DNA from: Brevinema_A sp051647245
Lineage (GTDB): Bacteria; Spirochaetota; Brevinematia; Brevinematales; Brevinemataceae
Direction: 5' to 3'
Length of the DNA stretch: 64,000 nt
Assembly (NCBI GenBank): GCA_051647245.1
Contig: JBOFDS010000012.1
Location: forward strand, 62,001-126,000
Below, piece after piece: positions 31,869-40,023 of this stretch. A program made the position numbers and the translations under genes. The notes beneath the pieces were generated by a model. The model saw only the letters and a list, made by a program, of their open reading frames with translations. It did no database searches and was not told the origin of the DNA. Each line of letters starts with the position of its first letter. Within the stretch, counting starts at the first letter, position 1.

Positions 31869-33653
31869 TTAATCATTTTTGAGATAGATTAAATCACCTA
31901 TACGCACACGACTATTTTGGCTAAGTGAAATATATACAACATTTGCTTGAATCTTTGTAACCGAACCATCTGCAATATAGTGTAATTGCATTAGCCCTTC
32001 ATTGACCATACGGACAAATTGTACTTTAATTTTACTTTTGAGCTTAGAGCCTGGAACGAGAATAACAATCACCTCATTATCCACAATGTCAAAGACATAT
32101 CCTTCAGGATTTTGGAAATAAGCAATTTCAGATTGAGTAAGCGGTTCCTGCTGGGCTGCACGTTCTGTTTGTAACTGATTTGCCACAGGAGTATCAACTA
32201 CCGTGAAATTAGTGTTCTCAAACAATCCTTTCATACTCTGATAGAGATGATCAAGGACAGTCTCCATTTTTTCAGTCTTAGGATGTAAGCGAATAATGCT
32301 TTGATAAGATTCAACAGCTTTTTGATAATTTTTAGCTTTAAAAGCACGTTCCGCTTGAGTGAAAATCCCCTCAGATTCCTGAGTGTCTAAAGCGATCTGA
32401 TAATTAGAATATGAACTCAATAACTCTGTAATAAGAGGTTCTTTTTCCTTTAAAATTGCCATTTGTTGGTCAAATTGCTCAGACTTACCTTTATCAAGCT
32501 GCATTGTGAGATTTTGTATTTGTTCAATTAATGTCGTATAAGACGCAGTAACACCGTCATTATTAGATAATATCTGCATTTTGAATTCAAGAAGCACATC
32601 ATTCGAAAGCTTCAAACGATCTATTTCTTCTTTAATTTTCAACATTTCTTGATTAGAAAGAGCAGAGTTATTTGATTGTAGTGTTTGAAGTTCTATTGAT
32701 AAGTTAGACAATTTTGTAGTATTTGTCACGTAATCTTCTAAAACATCCACAATAAACAAATCCACCTTCGCTTGAATAGGAGATTCTGTGGCGTTTGGAA
32801 TTTTATAGAAATTTTTAATATCAGTGAGTCGATCCCCAACTCGCTTAAAGTCCTGTCGCTGCATAGCAACTTGAATAGCAAGAAAAATTTTAGCTACATC
32901 ATCATTTTTAGAACGAGAAATAGCTGGCAAAGGAGCTGGGGTCAAGTTTGTTTGAGCGATAGCTTGAATTTTTTGTTGAGATTGTTCACGTTGAAGCTTA
33001 GCTTTTTCAACCTCTTCTTGGATACGTTTTCGTTGTTCAAGAGCACGGCTATTTTCTTTTTGAAAAGAATCATCGACTCGCTTGTACTCACTTTGAATTT
33101 TTGTATTTAATTCATCTTCAAGTTTTTTTAATTGCGCTTCATAACGAGCTCTGATTTCTGCTTGTTCCTGCTCACTCTTTCCACGTAATTCACTAGCAAG
33201 TGCCTGTTCAAAGCTATCTTTTTGTTTAATAAATTCTCTTTCGGCTTCCGCTTTAATATTATTTTTTGTTTGAGCAAGTCCCTTTTCTGACTCTGCCAAT
33301 GCTTGTCGTAGTTTTTCGAGTTCTGCTTCTTTTTGATTAAATTCATCTTGACGCTTTTCATCAAGTTGCTGTAAAATAGACAATTCCAGTGTTTTTACAG
33401 CGCCTTCTCCTTCAAGGAGTTGGATTTCTTGAGACTTGAAAATATAGTAGACGGAGATCCCCCCCACCAAAGCCAAAGCAAAGGCGATAAGATTTAAAAG
33501 GACAATAAATCGATAATTTGAACGAGTTTTTTGTTTTTGTGGGTAAAATTGATCTTTCATCGAGTTTTCAGAGAACATTTGCTGAAAAACGGCGTTTCTT
33601 GGCAATTCTTGTTCTCGGGTAAACCCAGAGGTGTTTGTCTTATTCTCAGTCAC
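31869..33653 (-). CDS. Membrane-anchored coiled-coil protein with TPR-like region
   Basis: 594 residues. A cytoplasmic N-terminus of about 45 residues is followed by one membrane helix (about 48-70, FIVLLNLIAFALALVGGISVYYIF). A coiled coil very rich in Glu, Lys and Gln spans about 80-240. Helical segments follow, including a TPR-like EGIFTQAERAFKAKNYQKAVESYQSIIRLHP, and then a C-terminal beta-rich domain ending SRVRIGDLIYLKND. Start is GTG at 33653 with GGAGAGG about 10 nt upstream. A structural or scaffolding role at the envelope is inferred; no family is recognised. Confidence 0.7.
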   Translation of the reverse strand: MTENKTNTSGFTREQELPRNAVFQQMFSENSMKDQFYPQKQKTRSNYRFIVLLNLIAFALALVGGISVYYIFKSQEIQLLEGEGAVKTLELSILQQLDEKRQDEFNQKEAELEKLRQALAESEKGLAQTKNNIKAEAEREFIKQKDSFEQALASELRGKSEQEQAEIRARYEAQLKKLEDELNTKIQSEYKRVDDSFQKENSRALEQRKRIQEEVEKAKLQREQSQQKIQAIAQTNLTPAPLPAISRSKNDDVAKIFLAIQVAMQRQDFKRVGDRLTDIKNFYKIPNATESPIQAKVDLFIVDVLEDYVTNTTKLSNLSIELQTLQSNNSALSNQEMLKIKEEIDRLKLSNDVLLEFKMQILSNNDGVTASYTTLIEQIQNLTMQLDKGKSEQFDQQMAILKEKEPLITELLSSYSNYQIALDTQESEGIFTQAERAFKAKNYQKAVESYQSIIRLHPKTEKMETVLDHLYQSMKGLFENTNFTVVDTPVANQLQTERAAQQEPLTQSEIAYFQNPEGYVFDIVDNEVIVILVPGSKLKSKIKVQFVRMVNEGLMQLHYIADGSVTKIQANVVYISLSQNSRVRIGDLIYLKND

Positions 33654-33728
33654 GAGTTTTCAGCCTCTCCTATATTTTCTATATATATTATAACAAAGTA
33701 TTTATAATAGTACAAGCCATATTTCAGC

Positions 33729-35093
33729 TTATTTCTTCTTCAAAAATGAAGATAATAAAAATTCAATTCGTGATTTGTAAGTTGGTTGGTGTGCACCTAG
33801 ATCAAGCCCCAAACCTTTTCGTAAAATAGTCATCCTTTTGGTAAAGCAATCGAAGGAAGCTCGTCCATGATAGCGACCTACCGCACTCGTATGCACCCCA
33901 CCAAAAGCAAGACGCTCACTAAAATTATGCGGAATAGTATCGTTAATCGTCACGCCATAAAAAGAAAGCCCATTAATGAAAGTGTCAGTGAAGCTCTTTT
34001 TGTTACTGAAGATATAAAGGGAAAAGGGCTCTTCACAGATCTGTCTAGCTATATTCAAGGCATCCTTCGTGTCTTCGTAAAATATCACAGGTAAGATCGG
34101 CCCAAAAATCTCATCACGAAGCACTTTTGCATTAAGATCGTAGATCTTGATAAGAGTAAGCTCCATTGTCAAATCATCATCAGAACACAAACCACCAAAT
34201 AGTATATCGGCATCGAGAAGATAAGATTTGAGCTGTTTATACAATTGTTCGTTAACTATTTGGCACCTTGGTTTTTCAGTAAGAAACTCTTTAGTAACTT
34301 CTGTCAGCATCGCTAGAAATCCAGCTTCCATAGAGGAATTGACAAGAAGGTAATCTGGTGCAACGTAACTTTGAGCACCATTCAAAAATTTCCCCCAAAA
34401 AATTCTTTTAAGCGCTGTATGAAGGTCTTTTTTGGATAATTTATCAATAATCGCAGGAGACTTACTTGATAGTTCAAGGCTAATATCAGGCATATAGCAC
34501 GCAGTCTTCTCCCAAATCAAGGTACCTAAATCTTGAGACCCCGTAGCAAAAATCTTATCAAATTCCAGCTCTAATAACTCTATGGTCAAATCTTGGGTAC
34601 CACTAACCACCTTGAGAAATTGTTCATCAAAATGATTGTTCACCAACTTTTCAAGTACACTCGCAACATGTGGGGTCATCGCATCGATCTTAATCACGGC
34701 ACAGTTTCCACCACCAATCGCACCAACAAGAGGCAATAAAGCCTGCTGAATAGGGTAATTCCAAGAGGACAAAATTAAAGTAGTCCCAAAAGATTTCGTA
34801 ATCATCTCACCCTTTGCTTCTGATAAGAAAGGATTACCAATAGTTTTAGGACGACTCCACTTAGAAAGATTTTTACAAAAATAATCAATTTCATCAATGA
34901 CAATATATAACTCAGAGGCAACAGACTCAAATTCTGACTTATTAAGATCCAAATCCAATGCCTCTAACAACTCATCATAATAAGAATAAATCAATAACTT
35001 CAGTTTTTTGAGTTGATTTTTACGAAACATGAGAGAGTTTGTTTCACCACTGAGAAAAAATTCTTGTTGTTTTTGTTTTAAGTGAGAAAGCAT
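33729..35093 (-). CDS. Aldehyde-dehydrogenase family protein lacking the catalytic Cys
   Basis: 454 residues, close in length and motifs to class 3 (fatty-aldehyde) dehydrogenases: LILSSWNYPIQQALLPLVGAIGGGNCAVIK, FATGSQDLG, EIFGPILPVIFYED and FGGVHTSAVGRYHG. The active-site block reads GAQSYVAPDYLLV, where the family has G-Q-x-C-x-APDY, so the nucleophile Cys is Tyr243 (codon TAC at 34367-34365, one base from TGC). The general-base region is LELSSKSP instead of LELGGKSP, with the Glu retained. Normal dehydrogenase chemistry is therefore not expected. The frame is intact and a good promoter exists, so it may be a binding or regulatory paralogue, or an early-stage pseudogene. Confidence 0.85.
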   Translation of the reverse strand: MLSHLKQKQQEFFLSGETNSLMFRKNQLKKLKLLIYSYYDELLEALDLDLNKSEFESVASELYIVIDEIDYFCKNLSKWSRPKTIGNPFLSEAKGEMITKSFGTTLILSSWNYPIQQALLPLVGAIGGGNCAVIKIDAMTPHVASVLEKLVNNHFDEQFLKVVSGTQDLTIELLELEFDKIFATGSQDLGTLIWEKTACYMPDISLELSSKSPAIIDKLSKKDLHTALKRIFWGKFLNGAQSYVAPDYLLVNSSMEAGFLAMLTEVTKEFLTEKPRCQIVNEQLYKQLKSYLLDADILFGGLCSDDDLTMELTLIKIYDLNAKVLRDEIFGPILPVIFYEDTKDALNIARQICEEPFSLYIFSNKKSFTDTFINGLSFYGVTINDTIPHNFSERLAFGGVHTSAVGRYHGRASFDCFTKRMTILRKGLGLDLGAHQPTYKSRIEFLLSSFLKKK

Positions 35094-35130
35094 AAGGCAA
35101 CCCCTCGAGTCGGATTTTCTATTTTATAGC

Positions 35131-35159
35131 ATTATATCAACTTTAATCATTTTAGTCAA
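35131..35159 (-). promoter_or_regulatory. Promoter of the ALDH-like gene
   Basis: Minus-strand TTGACT (35159-35154), 17 bp, TATAAT (35136-35131). Confidence 0.75.
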
Positions 35160-35164
35160 CCCAT

Positions 35165-35199
35165 AAAAAAAACAACCCCAAAATTGAGGCTGTTTTTTA
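35165..35199 (-). terminator. Terminator downstream of fabI
   Basis: Interrupted hairpin AAAAACAACC / GGCTGTTTTT with A- and T-runs on the two sides. Confidence 0.7.
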
Positions 35200-35202
35200 A
35201 GA

Positions 35203-35985
35203 TTATTCTTGTGGGAGATTTGTTCCACAGTGGAAACCACCATCAACAAACATAATCATACCAGAGACCATTTGGCTAAGATCAGACGCTAAGAACACTG
35301 CTGTTCCTCCAACGTCATCTGGAGTGATATTTCTTTTGATAAATTGGGATTCCAAAGCACCTGTGTACATATCTTTGAAGCCAGTGATACCACGAGCTGC
35401 CAATGTTTGAACAGGGCCTGAGGAAATAGAATTCACACGGATGTTTTTGTTTCCAAGTTCCATAGCTAAGTAACGAACAACAGCTTCTAAAGAAGCTTTC
35501 GCAACGCCCATTGCATTGTAATTTGGCACAGGTCTTGTTGATCCAATGTATGTTAACGCTTGGATAGATCCACCGCCTCTTTTCTCCATTAAAGGAGTAG
35601 CTAATTTAGCAAATGGAATCAAAGTGTAAGAAGAAATTTGATGAGCAAGTAAGAATCCCTCTTCAGAAGAATCAGTGATTCCGCCTGTAAGTTCCTCTTT
35701 ACGAGCAAACGCAATAGCATGAACCAAAGTGTCAAGACCATTGTATTTTTTATCGATACTGTCGAACATAGCTTTGAGCTGATCTTCGTTTGTTGCATCG
35801 ACATCGTACAAATCGGTAATTCCAAGTTCTGCTGCGATTTTCTCAAGTCTTTCTTTTAATTTTTCACCTTGATAACTGAGGATAACAGTTGCTCCTTGTT
35901 CACGAAATTGTTTTGCAATTCCATAAGCAATAGAACGATCATTAGCAACACCAGTAACGAGTGCGACTTTTCCTTTTAATAACAT
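35203..35985 (-). CDS. fabI: Enoyl-[acyl-carrier-protein] reductase (NADH)
   Basis: 260 residues, usual FabI length. It is an atypical short-chain dehydrogenase with the FabI start GKVALVTGVANDRSIAYGIAKQF, HAIAFARKEEL and the Tyr-x6-Lys catalytic pair in NYNAMGVAKASLEA. The substrate loop SSGPVQTLAARGI and the C-terminal MVSGMIMFVDGGFHCGT are also present. It performs the last reduction of each fatty-acid elongation cycle and is the target class of triclosan and isoniazid. RBS GGAGGAG. trxA lies about 50 bp upstream on the same strand. Confidence 0.96.
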   Translation of the reverse strand: MLLKGKVALVTGVANDRSIAYGIAKQFREQGATVILSYQGEKLKERLEKIAAELGITDLYDVDATNEDQLKAMFDSIDKKYNGLDTLVHAIAFARKEELTGGITDSSEEGFLLAHQISSYTLIPFAKLATPLMEKRGGGSIQALTYIGSTRPVPNYNAMGVAKASLEAVVRYLAMELGNKNIRVNSISSGPVQTLAARGITGFKDMYTGALESQFIKRNITPDDVGGTAVFLASDLSQMVSGMIMFVDGGFHCGTNLPQE

Positions 35986-36036
35986 AAAATCTCCTCCACT
36001 GATTAAAACAGTTGTTTTAATTTATATAGATATTTT

Positions 36037-36357
36037 CTAGCCTTCGATGAACTGCTTTAATTGGGCAAGAGGTAAAGCACCTGTTTGTCTTTTGACTGGA
36101 GCACCTTGCTTAAAGAGAATGAAAGTTGGGATACTTGCCACTTCATACTCGCCTGCAGTTCTTGCACAATCATCAACATTACATTTGACAACTTTGACCT
36201 TACCTTGGTTTTCTTGTGCAATTTGATCTAAAAATGGCGCAACCATACGACATGGCGCACACCATTCTGCCCAAAAATCAACCAAAACGGGAATATCAGA
36301 TTCTAAAACTTCACTAGCGAAGTTTTCATCTGTAGCATTTATAATAAATTCAGACAT
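36037..36357 (-). CDS. trxA: Thioredoxin
   Basis: 106 residues with the classical fold. The redox motif WAEWCAPCRMVAPFL holds the WCxPC pair (WCAPC), and the cis-Pro loop is EVASIPTFILF. It reduces protein disulphides in the cytoplasm with thioredoxin reductase (not in this window). No signal peptide. It has GGAGTG upstream and lies between the DNA methyltransferase gene and fabI, all on the minus strand; intervals of 36 and 51 bp allow co-transcription. Confidence 0.96.
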   Translation of the reverse strand: MSEFIINATDENFASEVLESDIPVLVDFWAEWCAPCRMVAPFLDQIAQENQGKVKVVKCNVDDCARTAGEYEVASIPTFILFKQGAPVKRQTGALPLAQLKQFIEG

Positions 36358-36393
36358 AATGCACTCCTTATAAAAGAATATAATTTTATAGAT

Positions 36394-37317
36394 CTAGGAA
36401 TTTCTTTCTTTAAAGAATCCGTCGTATCCTTGTATTTGTTTATCTATTTGAGCAAGTTCAAGCCTCTTTTGTCCCCATAAACAATACTCAAGATTTTGTT
36501 CTATCCCTGAAAAATGTCGTCCCAATTTTTGAGCAACAACAGCCGTAGTCCCCGACCCTAAAAAAGGATCAAAAACAAAATCCCCTTCTTTAGAAGAAGC
36601 CAAAATCAATTTTGCAATTAATTTTTCAGGTTTTTGAGTGGGATGTTCTGTATTTTCAGGCATAGACCAGTAAGGAATAGAAATATCATTCCAAAAATTC
36701 GATGGATATGTCCAGCGAAATTTCCCTTCTTCATCTTCTGTCCAATCTTTAGGGATACCTTGATCTTTGTAAGGGGCAATGACTTTTTTCTTCATTTTAA
36801 CAGCTTCAACATTAAAGTAATAATCCTTTCCCAGAGTCGCAAACCAAATATCTTCCATACCATTCTTCCAATTTCTTTGCGCACCTCGACCTTTTTCTCT
36901 TTGCCAAGTGATGCGATTTTGGATGAGTAAATACTTATCTAAAATCGAAAAGATAGCATTCGACGACTTCCAATCACAACAAACATAGACAGAGGCATGA
37001 TCTTTGAGGCAGGCTAGTAAAGGCACAAACCAACTCTCAAGGTATCGAAAATAATCAGAATCCGAACATTCTTTGAAAGAATTACCGTGGTAGTTTTTGA
37101 AAAGATTATAAGGTGGATCAATAATCAAAAGATCAATAAATTTCTTTGGAAGATGGTTTACCAGATCTATTGTATTACCACATATGACTTTATCTGTAAT
37201 AAGATCAAGTGTCAAAGAACTGTCTCCAAAAAATATCTTTGAAGACAGTTCTGTTTTTTCTGCATCTGTTAACACCAAGGTCTTATTCCTAGGTGATCGC
37301 TGAGATGGTGATTTCAT
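36394..37317 (-). CDS. Orphan DNA methyltransferase (beta-class, N6-adenine or N4-cytosine)
   Basis: 307 residues. Motif IV DLLIIDPPYNLFKNYHG (about residue 68) precedes motif I in DFVFDPFLGSGTTAVVAQKLGRHFSGIE, which is the beta-class order. The target-recognition region lies between (about 150-215, including PSNFWNDISIPYW and HPTQKPEKL). DPPY/NPPY motifs occur with N6-adenine and some N4-cytosine enzymes; adenine is more likely. No restriction endonuclease or specificity subunit adjoins, so it is an orphan, possibly regulatory or anti-restriction. ATG start preceded by GAGAG. Confidence 0.9.
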   Translation of the reverse strand: MKSPSQRSPRNKTLVLTDAEKTELSSKIFFGDSSLTLDLITDKVICGNTIDLVNHLPKKFIDLLIIDPPYNLFKNYHGNSFKECSDSDYFRYLESWFVPLLACLKDHASVYVCCDWKSSNAIFSILDKYLLIQNRITWQREKGRGAQRNWKNGMEDIWFATLGKDYYFNVEAVKMKKKVIAPYKDQGIPKDWTEDEEGKFRWTYPSNFWNDISIPYWSMPENTEHPTQKPEKLIAKLILASSKEGDFVFDPFLGSGTTAVVAQKLGRHFSGIEQNLEYCLWGQKRLELAQIDKQIQGYDGFFKERNS

Positions 37318-37420
37318 CGTCGCACTCTCTTTTCAAAATCAAACTCATTATACACTAAGAAACATATTTTTGCAATGATTTTTGATACAGAATGAAAATC
37401 TCAATACAAGGAAAAGAGGA

Positions 37421-37750
37421 TTAATCGTGTCTCACCTTATTTTCACATTGCTCTAAGCCTGTTGGCTCAGAATTTTCTTCGAGAAATTTTTGAATTGCTT
37501 CGGCAACTTTCACACCACCAGGGCGACATTTGTTGGTAACATCACCACAGCAAACTGCTTCCGCATAAGGCATACAACCTGGGTATCCACAAGCTCCACA
37601 GTTAAAATGAGGCAAAATTTCGTATACTTGTTCAATACGTGGATCTTTTTCCACATAGAAAAATTGAGTAACAAAAGAAATAGCAACACCTAACACCATC
37701 GCTAATATAATAGCAATAACTGTGCCAATAAAAACAATATTTAAGTCCAT
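37421..37750 (-). CDS. rnfB: Short RnfB-like iron-sulphur protein without ferredoxin domain
   Basis: 109 residues. One N-terminal membrane helix (about 5-30) is followed by the RnfB [4Fe-4S] domain with CGACGYPGC (Cys51, 54, 59) and Cys75. The usual RnfB continues with a ferredoxin domain of two further [4Fe-4S] clusters and is about twice as long or more. Here the chain stops soon after the first cluster, and no ferredoxin coding is found in the 100 bp behind it. Electron entry into the complex must therefore differ or use another protein. It is the last gene of the Rnf cluster. Confidence 0.85.
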   Translation of the reverse strand: MDLNIVFIGTVIAIILAMVLGVAISFVTQFFYVEKDPRIEQVYEILPHFNCGACGYPGCMPYAEAVCCGDVTNKCRPGGVKVAEAIQKFLEENSEPTGLEQCENKVRHD

Positions 37751-37751
37751 T

Positions 37752-37964
37752 TTAAAGCTCCTTTGCTTTATTTTGACATTCTTTTTCGATCAATGCCATT
37801 ATCTTATCTGCAGTGCCGTGTCCTTTACAGCAGTTTCCATCGTCGCCTTTACAGGAGTGAAATTTGAACCCTCTTGCAGCACCGATAGAAAGAATAAAAG
37901 AAAGAACCGCAAAAACACCAAAAAATATTCCTAAATTAATCAGGACATGAGCTGGGATAGGCAT
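37752..37964 (-). CDS. Small Cys-rich membrane protein of the Rnf cluster
   Basis: 70 residues. One membrane helix (about 7-30, VLINLGIFFGVFAVLSFILSIG) is followed by a short tail with FHSCKGDDGNCCKGHG (Cys38, 45, 46) and a further Cys63. The gene sits between rnfA (10 bp upstream) and rnfB (1 bp downstream), tightly packed and therefore co-translated. The Cys pattern could hold an Fe-S cluster or another metal. No family is recognised. It may be an extra subunit compensating for the shortened RnfB (inference). Confidence 0.75.
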   Translation of the reverse strand: MPIPAHVLINLGIFFGVFAVLSFILSIGAARGFKFHSCKGDDGNCCKGHGTADKIMALIEKECQNKAKEL

Positions 37965-37974
37965 AAAAGCCTCC

Positions 37975-38562
37975 TTATTGAACTACTAATCCGCTAAATC
38001 CAATAAACGCAATAGAAATGATTGCCGCAATAAAGAATCCTAAAGGAGCTCCTTGGACAGCTTTTGGCACGCGGGCATTTTTAACTTTTCTTAAAATAGC
38101 AGACATCAAGATCATCGCAAGCATAAATCCTAAAGCAGCACAAAACGCAAACCAAAGCGCCTTCGCATAAGAAAGCTCTTCAGCTATGACAATTAATGCA
38201 ATACCAAGAACAATACAGTTTGTCGTGATTAATGGAAGGAAGACACCCAAAGCACGATAAAGTGCTGGAGCAACTTTTTTCATAATAGCTTCAAGCATTT
38301 GAACAGCAGAAGCAATCACCAAAATAAACATCAATGTTTTGAGAATTTGAAGATCAAATGGAACAAGAACATAATAATAAAGTGGGTGCGTAATCGCCAC
38401 TGTGAAGAGTTGCACGATAATTACAGCAAATCCCATCCCAATAGAATCTTCCATTTTTTTAGAGACTCCAAAGAAAGGACAAAGACCAAGGAAGCGAGCA
38501 AAGACCATGTTACCACTCAATACGGCCATGATAAAAATCAGTAAATATGATGCATCATTCAT
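37975..38562 (-). CDS. rnfA: Rnf complex subunit A
   Basis: 195 residues, the standard RnfA/NqrE length, with six membrane helices. The family pattern includes the N-terminal FIMAVLSGNMVFARFLGLCPFFGVSKKMEDSIGMG, with the conserved membrane Cys, and LGVFLPLITTNCIVLG with the second conserved Cys. In Rnf and NQR the two Cys of this subunit and its homologue RnfE bind an intramembrane iron centre. It starts at the rnfE stop (one-base overlap at 38562). Confidence 0.93.
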   Translation of the reverse strand: MNDASYLLIFIMAVLSGNMVFARFLGLCPFFGVSKKMEDSIGMGFAVIIVQLFTVAITHPLYYYVLVPFDLQILKTLMFILVIASAVQMLEAIMKKVAPALYRALGVFLPLITTNCIVLGIALIVIAEELSYAKALWFAFCAALGFMLAMILMSAILRKVKNARVPKAVQGAPLGFFIAAIISIAFIGFSGLVVQ

Positions 38563-39371
38563 TATTTTGCTCCTTCTGCATTATTTTTTGCTCTTGCTGC
38601 AGCTGCTGCGAGAGCTTTATTTTTTGCTTTGGTTAAACTGATATGTTGTAAAATTGTTAAGTACAACCCCATCACAAGAAATCCTCCAGGAGGAAGTAAC
38701 ATAACTTGTAAAGGATCAGGCACAATATGAGCAACATTAATCAAGGTAAGATGTTGTGCTGCTAAATTGTTGTGTTCAGCTGCAGGTGCACCAAAAAGAT
38801 TAACCACATGAACAAGACTATTTGATGGATCTTGGAGAACTGGTTTTGTGAAATTTAAGACAACACCGATATCTTCAGCAATACGAAAAGACAAAGTACC
38901 ATTTCCCAATAATTCACGAAGGATAGCTACAGAGACAAGAGCTAAGGTGTAACCTAAGCCCATCCCTAATCCATCAAGAAAAGAACGGAAAACATTATTC
39001 TTACTTGCAAAAGATTCCGCACGCCCAAGGATGATACAGTTCACAACGATAAGAGGCAAATAAACACCTAAAACCGAGTAAATTAAAGGAACATAACGTC
39101 CTAAAAGGATCTCCACTATTGTTGTAAATCCTGCAATAACAATAATATAAGCAGGAACACGAATATAAGAAGGGATAATATTTCTGAGAGAAGAGATTAA
39201 GACATTAGAAAAAATAAGCACAACCAAAGCAGAAAGACCCATAGCCAAGGCACTGGATACATTTGTTGAGATTGCGAGGGAAGAACAAAGTCCAATCAAT
39301 AAGACAAAAACAGGATTATCTTTGAGAAGACCTTTTTCGAAATCACTCCAAGAAGATACTTGATTAGCCAT
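38562..39371 (-). CDS. rnfE: Rnf complex subunit E
   Basis: 269 residues: six membrane helices with LLIGLCSSLAISTNVSSALAMG and LGVYLPLIVVNCIILGRAESFASKNN, the RnfE/NqrD hallmarks with conserved Cys residues. It is longer than usual; a hydrophilic segment of about 35 residues is inserted before the last helix (around VHVVNLFGAPAAEHNNLAAQH) and the C-terminus carries an Ala/Lys-rich tail (KALAAAAARAKNN). It is paired with RnfA as the two inverted membrane halves of the complex. Overlaps rnfG by 8 bp. Confidence 0.92.
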   Translation of the reverse strand: MANQVSSWSDFEKGLLKDNPVFVLLIGLCSSLAISTNVSSALAMGLSALVVLIFSNVLISSLRNIIPSYIRVPAYIIVIAGFTTIVEILLGRYVPLIYSVLGVYLPLIVVNCIILGRAESFASKNNVFRSFLDGLGMGLGYTLALVSVAILRELLGNGTLSFRIAEDIGVVLNFTKPVLQDPSNSLVHVVNLFGAPAAEHNNLAAQHLTLINVAHIVPDPLQVMLLPPGGFLVMGLYLTILQHISLTKAKNKALAAAAARAKNNAEGAK

Positions 39372-40014
39372 TTTGTCCTCCTTTTTTGAGACTTTGAACA
39401 GGATATAGATTTAAAGCTTTTTTGAGATTATTCACAACAGCTGTAGAGCTAAACGTTGCTCCTGAGATCATATCCATGGATTTTGGCATCCAATCCGTAC
39501 GATCATTAGGAAGCTCATCACGAGTTTTGTTGACAAATTGAGCTTTGAATTGTGTTTCGGTTACACGTTGACCAAGACCTGCAGTTTCTGTTGCAGCATC
39601 AAGAACTTCATGAGCGATGATTTTCTCTCCATCAGTGAGAATAAGCGATTTAACAGCACCGCCAAATCCACCTGAAGAAAGGAGGTACGCTTTCATTAAT
39701 AGCTCAGAGGAATCCTTATCTTTGATGAGGAAAGTAGGAATTTCGGATGTTTTGAAGTAAGTAACCAAATCCGAACGCTTACGAATTGGTAAGACATCCA
39801 AATCGGTGATATGGGTATTTTGTTGTTCGATAATATATTGAGATTGAGTTTCTCCGAGCAATGCCTCAACATCCTTAAGAGGATTTTCAGGCACATAAGT
39901 AAGATAGTACACAAATAATAGTGAAAATGTAAAGAAACCAGCAATCAACGTGAGACAAAGCACATTTGTAAGATGGAACTTTGTGCTTCCTATTTTGATA
40001 TTTTGCTCAGCCAT
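39364..40014 (-). CDS. rnfG: Rnf complex subunit G (covalent FMN protein)
   Basis: 216 residues. One N-terminal membrane helix (about 17-40) is followed by a periplasmic FMN-binding domain. The flavinylation motif is DMISGATFSSTAVVNNL (about residue 182), where the Thr of SGAT receives FMN from ApbE, encoded in the same operon. ETAGLGQRV and the preceding GG-GG loop fit the FMN_bind fold. It transfers electrons toward the membrane subunits. It lies between rnfD and rnfE as in the clostridial gene order C-D-G-E-A-B. Confidence 0.93.
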   Translation of the reverse strand: MAEQNIKIGSTKFHLTNVLCLTLIAGFFTFSLLFVYYLTYVPENPLKDVEALLGETQSQYIIEQQNTHITDLDVLPIRKRSDLVTYFKTSEIPTFLIKDKDSSELLMKAYLLSSGGFGGAVKSLILTDGEKIIAHEVLDAATETAGLGQRVTETQFKAQFVNKTRDELPNDRTDWMPKSMDMISGATFSSTAVVNNLKKALNLYPVQSLKKGGQNG

Positions 40015-40023
40015 GTGGAGCTC

